Translations under genes and position numbers: made by a program
Shown here: one piece after another, positions 1-10,850 of the stretch
How the letters are laid out: every line of letters begins with the position of its first letter
Numbering within the stretch: position 1 is the stretch's first letter
Assembly (NCBI GenBank): GCA_029706075.1
Contig: JAINUG010000135.1
Location: forward strand, 807,501 to 871,500
Length of the DNA stretch: 64,000 bases
Source: Aldrovandia affinis
Taxonomy: Eukaryota > Chordata > Actinopteri > Notacanthiformes > Halosauridae
Direction: 5' to 3'
Notes under the pieces: generated by a model
Seen by the model: only the letters and a program-made list of their open reading frames with translations
What the model was told of the DNA's origin: nothing
Databases searched by the model: none

Positions 1-1731
1 GCTGGGGCAGGGGTCTTGTATGGGGGAGGGAGGGGGGGATCTTTTGTAGCAGTGCAGGTCCTGGCACATTATGACTCCTGATGTCGTGGGAGCACGCTCA
101 AACCGGTTTTCAATATCCCGATTACGTCAATCACAGCAAAAGGGATGGCGGGTTGTGACTTTGAGGGTTATCAGGCACCTTTTGAGATTTGGCCAGGGGG
201 AACGTATCCCTTCTTAGCATACGGACGCTAAAAATGGTTCTGCCACAGCCTTCTGGGACGGGCGCTTAACAGAGAAGAGGCTGTCGGGCGGAGGACGGTG
301 CCAAGGCACCCGAAAGGAGGTCAGGGGCGCCGCAATCTCAAATTCAAAGCGCCACGTAATAAGGATGGCACACGCAGCGCTTCCGAGACCATAAACTCTG
401 CACCGCGTCGAGCCCTCTCCTCGCCTGCTGTTCGACAAAGGGAAACATTAGCATGGCGCGCAATAAAGTTAGATTTACAGCTTTTCCTGTTTCAATCCGG
501 AGACACGGCTATTTATGGGCCGTGATAATGTATGGCGCTACGCCTGCTTGGCTAAGCCCTGATTGAATGAAGGGCATTGTTTGATCAAACGTCTCCAGGG
601 AGCCGAAACGCTTTTCCCAAAACCCGGAACCCGCGATCTTCAGAGAACGACATTTAACAACCGGAATGAATGGAGCGCCCCACGCTGCTGTCAGGTGTAC
701 GGTACGGGGCGCTATTGAAGGAGGGGTGATCCATCGGCCATACGCAGCAACACTGGCCTGTTTTACAAGCTCACAGGGAGACCACTGTACGCCTGGTTAG
801 CTGTGAAATTGGCAGGCCGCGCGCGCACAAGGCTGAATGAAGGAGGGCCGCAGTGCCGCAAAGCCGCCAGCAGGTGGCACTTGAGTCAAAGTGAACCGGC
901 TGGCGCGGAGGCTCGGTCTGCTCACGGCTTGCGGCCGTTTGTTATTTCTCACGATGGGTACCAATCATAACAGGTAATGTAATTATTGTTTGTAATGCAT
1001 TCGGATGGCAGGACAGGCTCTGGTCTCCTCTCGCTCCGTCTCTTTGGCAATACAGTTAGGCCAAAAATGTAAAAACAAAAAAAACTAAAATCAATTGGGA
1101 GGTCTACAGAGCACGTTCAATTTCAATTTCCCTCCAGGGATGAATTAAGCCATTCGTGAGATAATGCCAGGTTTACCGCGGGAAGGGCCTTCCCTGACAA
1201 CCACCACACAGACGGATGGTTATTGGTCACGGCAAATGAGAATGCGGTTGGCCCCCGGATGTCCACTGGAGGGTTCCTAAGTGACACGATGGGTTTGCCG
1301 GGCCAGGGCCAATAAAGCAATAATGATCATAATAATAGAAGGCGCCTCGCTTCCTCTCCCAGCGGGATCACGAGAGTGAGAGATGGAGAGGAGCCGGGTC
1401 TGTGCGGGCCCCTCTGGCGCCATCCGCCCATCGACTCAAAGGAGGCAGAGCCGAGAGAGGGGGGGGCAACCAATTTCACAGCTGGGGCTGCCCCCCTCCG
1501 GTGCAGTCGCTCGCCGCGAAGTGCTCGCCGTCGTGGCGTCCCGTTAGAGAGCGAACCCCTCGAACCCTCCCGTCCGCTCACGGCCCCTGTTCCCCCCGCT
1601 CCGCTCTGCTGACCGGTAACACTGCGGGGATCACGCACGTTTCGGGGGCCTTTCGGTGCAGATGTGAATTTTCTCGCCGTTTCATGGGTCACTCCTGTTC
1701 CACCAACAATCTTTTAAAATGTTTATTATTT
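1..1731. other. GC- and CpG-rich unique segment, no gene recognised
   Basis: This is the most GC-rich long stretch of the window, densest at about 1,330-1,660, where CG dinucleotides are frequent. Open frames occur on both strands there, but they overlap each other, lack recognisable motifs and follow from the low stop-codon frequency of GC-rich DNA. The part at about 440-720 has a balanced, non-repetitive look with AT-rich motifs such as GATAATGTATGG and TTTGATCAAACG, as seen in regulatory DNA. It could be a CpG island, an enhancer cluster or the flank of a gene outside the window. No splice-bounded coding exon was found. Confidence 0.4.
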
Positions 1732-1744
1732 TGACCCCCCCACC

Positions 1745-1792
<48 letters not shown>
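1732..1792. repeat. (CA)n microsatellite with C-rich lead-in
   Basis: A run of C and CCA/CCCA units passes into an uninterrupted CA dinucleotide tract of about 19 units ending at 1,792. Confidence 0.95.
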
Positions 1793-1797
<5 letters not shown>

Positions 1798-2690
1798 GAT
1801 GAAATTGCTACAGTTGCTCATGGAGAGAATGCCCTTGGAGAGAGGCTTTCCGCCGTCAATCTTGATGGGTTCCCTGCCGCACTTTTGAAAAAGCACACAG
1901 AGCCAAAAACATTTTACCCATTGCGTCGCAGCTCCATTATTAATACCGCATTGCTAAACACACATTATAAACCTGTTTCATCCACACATGAATTATGCAT
2001 GCACTCTTATATGGAAATAAATGCAATGGAGGGAGTGTTTACCAAACATGAACGTATGAATTCCCCTGGCACAAGGTGGTGGTGGTGGTTACATCGTAAA
2101 CACCACGGGCATTCGTCTGCCGTCTCCAAGGAAGCTCGTGAGCACGGGATTTCTAGCCAATAACACCCTCAGCGTCAAAAGAGCGAAGTACTATTTACCG
2201 ACACAGTGTTGACGGCCTTTCCCATGCGAGGTCTATCTCTTTATCGACCTCCTACATCTGATTGGATCCACAGTTAAGTCTCTTGCATTCCCTGTCCACT
2301 TTGATTCCCCCAGGTCGCCACTGCAAATGAGAATTGAGTTCTCGGTTAACCCAACTGTTTAAATTAAGGTAAAGACAATCCTGCCTCACCACAGGGGGTC
2401 CCAAAGCTAGTTGTTCACTGTAAAACAAATGATATCGAATACAGGATATTTTGCCACAGGGCAGAGGACACTGGGTTAATGCACTTGGCACAGGTCACAT
2501 GATCAGGGACTACCTCGAGGGGGCGGGGCAGGAATGCTCTGGTCAACATGATGAGTGGACTTAAGAGACAGTGAGCTACCTCCTTATGTGACTGATTGAT
2601 ACAGGGGGTCGAAGCGGCATTTAATCAACTGATTGCATTGTCTGCTGCATAATGGCCCACGTCTCTTAGACGTAATGGGCTTTCTCATGA
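1793..2690. other. Unique noncoding DNA
   Basis: Non-repetitive sequence of mixed composition. It contains AT-rich words such as ATGAATTATGCATGCA near 1,990 and a short GGT run at 2,076-2,088. No coding exon, RNA gene or transposon signature was recognised. Confidence 0.4.
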
Positions 2691-2693
2691 GAG

Positions 2694-2793
2694 GATGAGA
2701 GAGAGAGAGATGGACAGAGAACAGAAGACAGAGAAAGAAAGAGAGACAGAGGAGCTGACACAGAGGCAGAGATAGAGAGACTGACAGATGGAG
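2694..2793. repeat. GA-rich simple repeat
   Basis: Purine-rich imperfect GAGA and GACAGA units fill this stretch. The reading frame on the opposite strand (Ser/Leu-rich) is an artefact of the CTCT complement. Confidence 0.85.
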
Positions 2794-3024
2794 AGAACTT
2801 CTCTTCTTCCTAACTTGTGAAAAATATGAAGAAGAAGAAAAAAAAACCCTTCCCATTAATTATGTACGTTTGCCACAAAGTCCCAACTCTTCCTGATTTG
2901 GAAAAAAAAAGAAAATGAAAATCCTTCTGAGAGAGAAAGGGAACTGTGGAAAATTAACAGCATAATACACAACTGCCTGCCATAACAGTGGAAGAAACAA
3001 CTGAAAATTTGCTAGTAACATAAT

Positions 3025-3050
3025 TAATTTAATTTAATTTAATTTAATTA
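3025..3050. repeat. (TTTAA)n microsatellite
   Basis: About five copies of the pentamer TTTAA in tandem. Confidence 0.9.
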
Positions 3051-3124
3051 GTTGAATTTGTTCAGTGTTTATTTCTGTAAAGCTTGTGGCAATACACTGA
3101 AATATTTCATTCTAATGACCTGGG

Positions 3125-3127
<3 letters not shown>

Positions 3128-3170
<43 letters not shown>

Positions 3171-3300
3171 CAGAGATGGGAAGATAGAGGGAGAGACACA
3201 GAGGGGCTGACACACATGGAGTGAGGCAAAGAAAAGAAGAGAGAAAGATAGAAAGCTGGTAGAAAGCTGGGCAGAGAGAGAGAGAGAGGGGCGGGGTATG
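3128..3300. repeat. (GA)n microsatellite and GA-rich flank
   Basis: A perfect GA tract runs from about 3,130 to 3,166. A purine-rich degenerate region with GACAGAGA, AGAAAG and a second short pure GA tract near 3,273-3,288 follows. Confidence 0.93.
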
Positions 3301-3605
3301 GATTTTGGAGTCAGCAAGTGAAGAAAGAACAATAAAACTTTAATTTAGTGATAGAACTGCTGTCAAGTGAATTGGAAAAAAATGAAGTTTAAATAATACA
3401 TACCTAAAAATAAATTCACGTTTACCATGCACTCCCTAAAGCTGCACTCTCACATTTTGAAGTTAAAGGGCAGATATTTCTCTCTGGCCCATGTCGGAAC
3501 CATTCTTCTCTGCAACTGAACTAGTGGTAGGCCATATGCCTTCAGGTTTCACAATGGGCCTGCCACGAGGATTTATTCATTCTCACAAGGCAATGGCTTT
3601 AAAAT
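3301..3605. other. Unique AT-rich DNA
   Basis: Nothing recognisable: no motif, repeat or plausible exon. Confidence 0.35.
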
Positions 3606-3801
3606 GGGGCTCTTCCACCCTGGATCTAAAGGGCCGCATGGTGTGCTGGGTTACGTTTAAACCTTAAAATCATCATCATCCAGTGCACACTCAAGGAACC
3701 AGGTGAAGTGAATTAGCTGTAATCAACTGCTTTAATTCATCAATTAAGTGCTGAGTAACAACAAAAACCAGCACACCACGCAGCTCTCCAGAGAGCCCTG
3801 C
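3606..3801. mobile_element. Short fold-back MITE (hAT-like, non-autonomous)
   Basis: The ends are imperfect inverted repeats. The left end has GGGCTCTTCC, then CTGGAT and GGTGTGCTGG. The right end contains CCAGCACACC, CTCTCCAGAGAGCCC. The AT-rich middle has AATTAGCTG, TCATCAATTAAGTG and ACAAAAACCAG, the same plan as the element at 36,497-36,685. This layout (CCCTGGTCCTGGAGGGC-type ends, AACAAAAACCAGC inside) is a familiar fish non-autonomous DNA transposon family. It has no coding capacity. Confidence 0.6.
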
Positions 3802-4518
3802 GGTAAAAAGGAAGTTTAAAAGACTGAATTTGCAAACAGGCAGCATGTTTGTTTGCAACCACCGGAAAATAGCCGTCAGTCCCATCCTAAGAATTCAAAA
3901 GGGTTGGTCAACTGCACATTGTGACTTATTTTAAGTTTTCTATTGGGAATATTTTTACACATCCCACAGGCCAATGACACTAAATGAACAAATATCCAAT
4001 TAAACCAATAGAGACCACCACTGTAACCCTTTTGTGACCTCCCTAACCCTCACTACCTTGCCTTAAATTGTTATGATCAAGGCCAATATTGACATTGCAT
4101 CGTCTGTTGAGCGGGACATATATTTTGCTTGGGACAAAAAAAGAAGAAGCTTGTTGGCTTGTTAGCGCTCCTGTCAGCAACTTGAAAATCCAATTCTCTA
4201 ACGTTTCAGGAAGGCAAGGAAACTACAAAGACAACTAAAAGCAATTTTGAAAAAAAAAAAGACATCACAAAGAGACACAATAACAGTACAGAGACATCGG
4301 AAGAAAACGCTGCAAAATACACAATCATTCAGAGGATATGACAGGTTAGCACAGAAATAGAGGGCTAATAAGGTTGAACTGGAAGGTCAGCAGGGGTCAC
4401 AGTATCAAAAGCGTTTGTAAAATAAAACAAAAATAAAAATAAATTTATAAAGCTAACCTAGCCAGCTTTTCAGAGACTGTTCATCATATTTTGGCTCACA
4501 TAATATTGATTTGATATA
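3802..4518. other. Unique noncoding DNA
   Basis: AT-rich sequence with an A-run near 4,247-4,260. No gene, RNA or transposon hallmark was found. Confidence 0.35.
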
Positions 4519-5332
4519 CACTCAGTGGCCACTTTATTAGGTACACCTTTCTAGCACTGGGTAGGACCCCCCTTTGCCCCCAGAACAGCCTGAATTCTTT
4601 GTGCCATGGACTCAACAAGGTGCTGGAAACATTCCTCAGAGGCTCTGGTCCATGTTGACATGATAGCATCCTGCAGTTGCTGCAGATTTGTCAGCTGCAC
4701 ATTCATATTGTGAATCTCCCGTTCGACCACATCCCAAAGGTGCTCTATTGCACTGAGATCTGGTGACTGTGGAGGCCATTGGAGCACACTGAACTCATTG
4801 TCATGTTTGTGGAACCAGTTTGTCTTCTGCTGCTGTCGCCCATCCACTTCAAGGTTCGACGTGTTGTGCATTCAGAGATGCTCTTCTGCATACCATTGTT
4901 GTAACGCGTGGTTATTTGAGTTACTGTCACCTTCCTGTCAGCTTGAACCAGTCTGGCCATTCTCCTCTGATTAACAAGGCATTTTCTCCCACAGAACTGC
5001 CGTCACTGGATGTTTTTTGTTTTTTGTTTTTCGCACCATTTTCTTAAAACTCTAAGACACTGTTGTGCATGAAAATCCCATGAGATCAGCGGTTTCTGAG
5101 ATTCTCACACCAGCCTGTCTGGCACCAACAATTATTCCACGGTCAAAGTCACTTAGATCACATTTCTTCCCCATTCTGATTTTTGATCAGATTTTTGGTC
5201 TGCAAACAACTGAACCTCTTGACCATGTCTGCATGCTTTTATGCATTGGTTTGCTGCCACACGATTGGCTGATTAGAAAATTGCATTAACGAGCATGTGT
5301 ACAGGTGTACCTAATAAAGTGGCCACTGAGTG
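4519..5332 (-). mobile_element. Tc1/mariner-type DNA transposon, internally deleted
   Basis: The two ends are near-perfect terminal inverted repeats. The left end begins CACTCAGTGGCCACTTTATT and the right end closes with the complement AATAAAGTGGCCACTGAGTG. A TA dinucleotide lies immediately outside the left end, as expected for Tc1 target duplication; the right TA is not preserved. At 814 bp it is about half the usual Tc1 length, and the loss falls inside the transposase gene. It would be mobile only with transposase supplied elsewhere. Confidence 0.93.
4551..5174 (-). pseudogene. Tc1-like transposase remnant (deleted catalytic core)
   Basis: Reading the minus strand, the N-terminus begins MGKKCDLSDFDRGIIVGARQ, the first helix-turn-helix of a Tc1 transposase. 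After a stop and frame break comes the second DNA-binding part (MARLVQADRKVTVTQITTRY). The frame then jumps to HDNEFSVLQWPPQSPDL and IEHLWDVVEREI, which carry the last two catalytic acidic positions of the DDE/D domain, and ends near KGGPTQC. The first catalytic Asp and much of the RNase H-like core between the DNA-binding half and HDNEF are missing. With an in-frame stop as well, no working enzyme can be made. Identity as Tc1-like is secure; the exact subfamily is not. Confidence 0.9.
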
Positions 5333-7201
5333 CAGGATGTACTGTCTTCTCTTATGGCCTGCGTTGGATTTCTGTATACCTGTATGAACCAATCAACCAG
5401 CAAAATCAACTTTCCAAATGTATTTGTAATAGCACATTTTTATAGCTGCGTTGTCAAACAGCACTGGAGAGGGCATGTTTTCTCGGAGGATTCAAAAAGC
5501 AAAACGCAGTTAGAGAAAATAATGGTCTCGCCGCAGGAATAGGTGATCAGGAGTGACGACTGAAGAGAGGCTACTGAGACAGCAGCAACTGTGATTAAAC
5601 GTAAGTGAGGAGCACGCAGAGGAATACATCCATCAATTGGGCAAACAGTATCCAGCGCAGGGAAGGGGGGATTGTAAAATGAAACATTACGGAAAAAAAT
5701 GAAGACGGCCGTGAGCGAGTGATGAAAAATTAAGGAGGTTGGCAGAGTGGTAGAAAAGAGGAAAACTTGCTTGATGCATTTTGGCAACACCGGGCAGAAC
5801 TGCAGAGCAATGAAAACAATATGTGCGGTCAACAGCATTTACGCACTAATTAAATTGCTTCATAAATAATAACATGATAAAAAGTGACGGCTACGACAAA
5901 ATGAAAAGAGGTTGCTTTGTGGAGATGCTACTGTATAATGAAGAGCAGATGCATTTGGAGTGGCCTTGTGAGCCAGGCTTCATACCCTCGCGCATGCAAC
6001 ACCTGGCTTTAAAATCACTAAAATCACTTTAAAATCATGGATTTATCAATTAGTGATAAGCCTGTCCGCATTTCAGGGAGGAACCCTATTGACCCCCCTG
6101 TCAATGATTTGATATGACGAATCATATCGTTGAGTAAACATGGATGAGCTTCCAGGAAGTGAGACATAGGAGGAGGTGCTTACCAACAGCCAATGAGAAG
6201 AACTGCATAAATCCTGAAGTAAAAACCAAAAGCCATCAGCCTTCAACTTAATCAGATGGTAAGCTGAGGGCTTTTCGGGGTAAGACAGTCCCCTTAACAT
6301 CATTTTTCTTCTTTTCTTCTTGTTTTGGTTCTGGTGGAGCTTTTCTGGTCAATTCAAGTTAGCTTAAATGCATTACAATGTCACCGAGATGAACACATAC
6401 GTTCACAGTAAATTACAAAACATAAAGAGCTCCTCTCTCTGACAAGAGAAATAGAGCGCTAGCCCCTTCCCATTAACATCGCCCTTCAGGGGCATTTAAG
6501 CTGAGTCCTGTTGATGGCTGACAATGAATCAAAACAAGAGTTCTTGCACGGTTGGTAGTCACTGACCTCCTGAGATTGATGGAACGCGCGTCTTCTCTCT
6601 CACTGTAAGATCAGATAAAAGAAGAGGGGGCTTGTCCTCACTTCTCCTCTTGTTGCCATGGAGTTCCAGGAAAGCAGCTATCTAACGGACATTAAGATAG
6701 TCGGAACTCAACTGCACAGAGCCACACAATGCAGACTCTTAAATGGAATCCTGAACCCATGTCTTAGTGCTTGAAATTACCTGCAGGGCCACTGGGCACT
6801 TTAATCAAGTGAGTGAACATTAGTGAATGGATACTAAAGATATCAATATTATGAAAGGAAGACAGAGGAGGTATTGAAAACGAAACTGTAATTAGTCCCT
6901 TAAACTGAGACATTACAAGGAGAATTGGCCTTTTCAGTGGTCGGATGTGCAAAGTAAGCTTCGTTCTACTTCCCTCCCAGGCCAAGTAATTGGAAACCTA
7001 TCTGAGATGAATACTGAATAAGTGAAGGATTTCACACACCTAAAGTCTCCCCCACCTTGGACACACACCATCTCAATCGTGGGATAAATGGGTAAATAGG
7101 CCGACGCTCAGAGTCTGAGAGACGCGGGGATTCCTTGGCAACCGGCAGAATAAAAAATAACCTGCAGCCACATTTGAAAAGCACCCCAATTTGGTGGGAA
7201 A
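5333..7201. other. Unique noncoding DNA
   Basis: Long non-repetitive stretch without recognisable coding exons. It has scattered TAAT-type motifs (for example near 5,850 and 6,045) and an AT-rich inverted motif around GATATGACGAATCATATC at 6,112-6,129. The longer frames on either strand show no domain or codon signal. Confidence 0.35.
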
Positions 7202-7280
7202 ACCACAGAATTGGCCACACTAAAGCGCACACGCACACACATGCACACACACACATGCACACACACACACACACACACCA
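7202..7280. repeat. (CA)n microsatellite with ATG interruptions
   Basis: CACACA runs are broken by CACGCA and ATGCA units and end in a pure CA tract just before 7,280. Confidence 0.92.
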
Positions 7281-7299
7281 TAACACCTTTTCAGCTTTG

Positions 7300-7960
7300 C
7301 ATCACACTTGAGTAATCTCATTGCCTCTGTTATTTTTCATTTAGTCAACGGCATTGTCAGATTGGCACTTTTAATTGCGTGAGATACCATCTCCTTTTCT
7401 CATTACATTGTTAGAATGCTTCAAGGCTGGAGACAATCGCTTTTTTCCGAAACCTTTACAAAGAAGACTGCCTTTATCAGGGGGCACACTACTGATGGTG
7501 GTCATATTGCTGTACCATGTCAACGCTTCGAGAGAGAGCATTTGCCTAATGCATTCACCATTAATCCTATGTTACTATCCACATTAATAATCTATATTAC
7601 TGTAATAAGAGCAGCTGAAGTGATCGAGGAATTATTAGGTACAATAACGATGAGACAAAGTAAATCTTTGCTGCAGTTGATTGGTTGCGGTTCGTGGACT
7701 GGCTGTCAGATCTTTAACATCAACCCTGTACATCGGCAGCCTCTGAAATTATTCATATAAAATCTGTTTATCTTCTTATGACTTTCTAATTAGTTTCACT
7801 GTTAGCTCCGGCCTAGCAGCAAGATGGCTTTTAATCTTTTATCTTCTTTTGGCATATGTAGAATACAGATGAGAAAGTTTGTCTTGAGTAAAGATCGCTG
7901 TTATAATACAGTGCATTATGGACAAAGGGGAGACTCCACAGAGGTCTGAAATAAAATACT
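7300..7960. other. Candidate conserved noncoding (enhancer-like) segment
   Basis: Repeat-free, AT-moderate sequence dense in homeodomain- and POU-like words: TTTTAATTG, CATTAATCC, CATTAATAATC, TTCTAATTAG, TTAATC. It has no simple repeats, no transposon ends and no convincing exon. That texture resembles vertebrate developmental enhancers. The call is appearance only; conservation was not tested. Confidence 0.25.
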
Positions 7961-8005
7961 CAAATAAAAATCGATGAACTGTATCTATATATAAATAACA
8001 AAATA

Positions 8006-8365
8006 GGGGGCCTCCTGTGTGGTCTAGCGGCTACAATGTCCGACGCTGGCCACTGTGACTGGGGTTAGATTCCAGTTTGGCTCTGGCCGGGCGTGCCACT
8101 GTGGGGCAGCGATTGGCTGTCACCCTAGGGAAGGGGGAGGGAAGCCGATGGGACTTCGCTGTGTATAGGAGTGGCTCCGATGTACCGGAAAAACAGTCGA
8201 CAGCTCTGCGAATGCCGACTCAGAGGAGGCGGCACATCGCTTGGTCACGGCCGGTCTCAGGGCTACGGCAGTGAACTCACAATACGAGGGGGTTATTGAC
8301 ATGAAAAAGAGAGGGTGCAATTGGGTACTAAATTGGGAGAAAAATAGGGAAAAAATACCAGAAAC
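8006..8365 (+). mobile_element. tRNA-derived SINE (tail AAATTGGGAG type)
   Basis: The head resembles a Pol III promoter, with an A-box-like TGGTCTAGCGG at 8,020-8,030 and a B-box-like GGTTAGATTCC about 45 bases on. A GC-rich body follows (GTGCCACTGTGGGGCAGCG and similar). The 3' end reads TAAATTGGGAGAAAAATAGG, matching the tails of the elements at 40,191 and 55,250. No gene is encoded. The B box differs from the GGTTCGATTCC consensus, so promoter activity is doubtful. Confidence 0.75.
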
Positions 8366-8402
8366 AATAGATAAAAAGAACGAAAAAACACGGCCGAGTT
8401 TT

Positions 8403-8453
8403 ACAACTGTAAATCACTGCTTCTAGATATTAGAAGCAGTGATTTACAGTTGT
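8403..8453. repeat. Perfect 23-bp inverted repeat with 5-base loop
   Basis: Left arm 8,403-8,425 (starts ACAACTGTAAATC) is the exact reverse complement of right arm 8,431-8,453 (ends GATTTACAGTTGT). The loop is GATAT. It lies just beyond the 3' end of the SINE at 8,006. A loop this short is poor for a canonical microRNA precursor. A fold-back replication event or a recent palindrome is more likely. Confidence 0.95.
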
Positions 8454-8532
8454 CCTTGTCACGTGTCACTATTCAGTGTGCAGTTTATGGAATTGAACTC
8501 CTAAACTGGAAAAGTTGTACCCTGTAGCAATA

Positions 8533-8650
8533 TGTTAAACCTGAATTGCCCCTGTGAAAAATAGCCACACACCCACACATGTATAATTATGTACATTAAA
8601 CCTGAATTTCGCCTCCGAAAAAGACCACATGCATGCATGATTATGTCAAA
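8533..8650. repeat. Two-copy imperfect tandem repeat (about 60 bp)
   Basis: Copy 1 starts TTAAACCTGAATTGCCCCTG and copy 2 (from about 8,597) starts TTAAACCTGAATTTCGCCTC. Both continue through GAAAAA and a CACAC/CATGCATG stretch to ATAATTATGT or ATGATTATGT. Confidence 0.8.
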
Positions 8651-8879
8651 TTACAGGCTATATAATAGTTCACCAGCACCCCTGATGCACGGACAGAACT
8701 CCAACCCTGACCGCTCGGTCTGCTGCCCGGCCTCTCCCTGAGCCTGCAGTGACACGCCCACACAGCGTGCTGCTCGGAACGGTTTCTATGGCAGTGGAAC
8801 CTGCTCGCGTCAATTGACGACAACTGGCTTTGGAACCGTGCAGCAGAGCAAAGGACCGGAAATCTACTCACAAGTAGCT

Positions 8880-9060
8880 CTTACTTAGGTGCCTCTGCAG
8901 CATAGAAATGGCAATTTGCTTCCTCCTGCATTCACTAATTGCCTACTCCAATCTTCCATATTAGGCAATTAAAGCAGTAATTAGCGGGTTCTCTTTCAGC
9001 TTACAGTCACAGTTTTTAATCAGATCCCCCTCTTAGAAGGTGTCTGAAAAGACAGGGGAA
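8880..9060. other. Candidate conserved noncoding element with paired homeodomain-like sites
   Basis: TAATTGCCTA at 8,936-8,945 and its exact reverse complement TAGGCAATTA at 8,962-8,971 form a symmetrical pair, and GTAATTAGC follows at about 8,978. The stretch is unique, stop-rich in all frames and free of repeats. Paired TAATT cores in such a setting suggest an enhancer bound by homeodomain proteins. No conservation test was possible. Confidence 0.3.
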
Positions 9061-10390
9061 CCTTGGGGGTGTTCATTATTTCGGGAACAGAACTGATAGG
9101 TAAACAGAGCCTCAGGCCGATTTCATATTCACGAGCCCCGATTTACATTTTTAAGTGAAATAATGAACGCATCCCTCCACAGGAAAAAGAATACATTTTT
9201 GCATATTTCAAAAGGTTGATTAAAACGCCACAATTATAGCAATCTATATAACCAGTCCTATCCAAATCGAGCGTGAGGCAGAGTGCAAAAGGCTTATTTT
9301 TTTGCACGCGAAGCAAAAAAAGAAGAAGATACATAAAATCTGACCTCGGGGTAATCGTTTAGGAGCACAGTGGCTTGCCTAGGCCTCCTCATTTGTTACC
9401 ATCCGTTTTATGACACAGTAAATCTGTGCCTTCTTGGTGTAATCCCGGTTTACCCAATTTGTAATATCGTACTTTGTATTATAGTGGTTACATTAAAGAT
9501 CTACCTTCCCGACAGTGGAGCAGAAGTGCTTTTACAGGTTGCCAGGGGCCACCGTGGCGCGGAGCATTGCGATCAATCGTTCCCACATTGCTTTGGTGTC
9601 ACAGAGGGCTTCAGAAACATGGAACGTGAGCTTGGTGCTTGTGAGCCATGTGCTTGGACGTCCTGTGACCTCTTCCCTCGTGACTTCAAAGGAAAAAAGC
9701 ACAAGACTGTGTCACGGGCAGTTACACCTGCGACTATTCTCGCATCAACAGGTTCCGAGGGTTCAGAATTCTTAAAGCGGCGGTGAAATTATGACACGGA
9801 AAAATAATGCCAAGTGAGAGCCTTTAAATAGAGGGATTTCAGATTTTCAAAAGTAGCGCCAGATACCCATCAGCCCGGCTATTGTAAAGAGGAAAGAATT
9901 GCTGCTGGTAAATTCAAACAAGACTAACCCGGGGAATAAGGAAAATTGGACAGAGCTTTTCAGATATAAAGCACATTTAGTGTACAGGACAGGGAAGGAC
10001 TGACATTTTGACGTCTTTAACGCCTTCCTCAGGCAAACCGGGGATTTGAGATCGCTCGTAACAGTTTTAATGAGAACCCGTCGCGCACGTGTTTGTACCA
10101 CAACGCAAAAAAAGCGACAGCAAAGACAGGCGAGGCCTCACCTCCCCGTTGCTACGGATCCAAAATTTGTAGTAACACAGACTGATGAGGGAAGCGAGAT
10201 TGCTATAGGGCCAGCGTGAGCACAAAAGCAACTATAAATAACCGAGCGCGAGGACTGACGAGCACAAATCATCGTCATTAAAAATGCAGCGCTGGCGGAG
10301 AGTCAGGCAAGCGACGTAGCGCAAGAGGAGACCTTTGCGGAGTATTTGGCAAGGCAACGGAGCTTGGGAACACAAGGCCCATTTGGAGAT
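9061..10390. other. Unique noncoding DNA
   Basis: No recognised gene. Open frames at about 9,370-9,786 (+) have no domain, splice context or start worth calling. The part at 10,080-10,330 is somewhat CpG-rich (GTCGCGCACG, ACCGAGCGCGAGG). Confidence 0.35.
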
Positions 10391-10393
10391 TTA

Positions 10394-10413
10394 AAAATAA
10401 ATAAATAAATAAA
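10394..10413. repeat. (AATA)n microsatellite
   Basis: About five tandem AATA units in an A-rich context. Confidence 0.9.
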
Positions 10414-10499
10414 AGCCAGAACAGAGACACGCCATTAAGGTCAGAGCCCGGCTTGCCAGAGCGCCTCGCTCTCCTCCTCCCTTCGGTGTTTCTTCGTGC

Positions 10500-10850
10500 G
10501 CGCGAAGTAAAATATATAAATAAATGACTGGAAAAACACCAAATCATATCCATTAGTGGTTGATAATGACAACGCTCTGTGCCGGGTATCAAAAGCAAGG
10601 CAGAGTAGCTTTAGATATGACAGCAGAACTTATCAGTGTTTTATAACAGGCCTCAGTGACAGTAATTGCCCTGCTCTCTCATTCGTATTCCAGTTGCAAC
10701 TCGGAGACAGAGAGCGTGGCTGTAAATTCATAACTAAGAAAAGAGGGTTAAGGAGCTGTATTCCTTCAGGCTTGCTCTTTGAGAGTTCTCCCTCTCTCCA
10801 TTTTTGTGGTGAAGAGAAAGATCAGAGTGTACGCACTCCCCTGTGATGTC
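10500..10850. other. Possible regulatory unique segment
   Basis: Repeat-free sequence with words typical of noncoding regulatory DNA (AAATCATATCCATTAG, TGATAATGACA, CAGTAATTGCCC). No exon recognised. The call is weak and rests on appearance. Confidence 0.2.

Noticed and set aside
1327..1734. Long open frames on both strands in the GC-rich start
   Set aside because: They overlap antisense, show no motif, and are expected where stop codons are rare; no splice or start context.
2584..3332. Ser/Leu-rich reading frames on the minus strand
   Set aside because: Translations of GA/CT simple repeats, not genes.
8006..8090. tRNA gene
   Set aside because: A- and B-box-like words are present, but the sequence continues into a SINE body and the arms do not form a tRNA cloverleaf.
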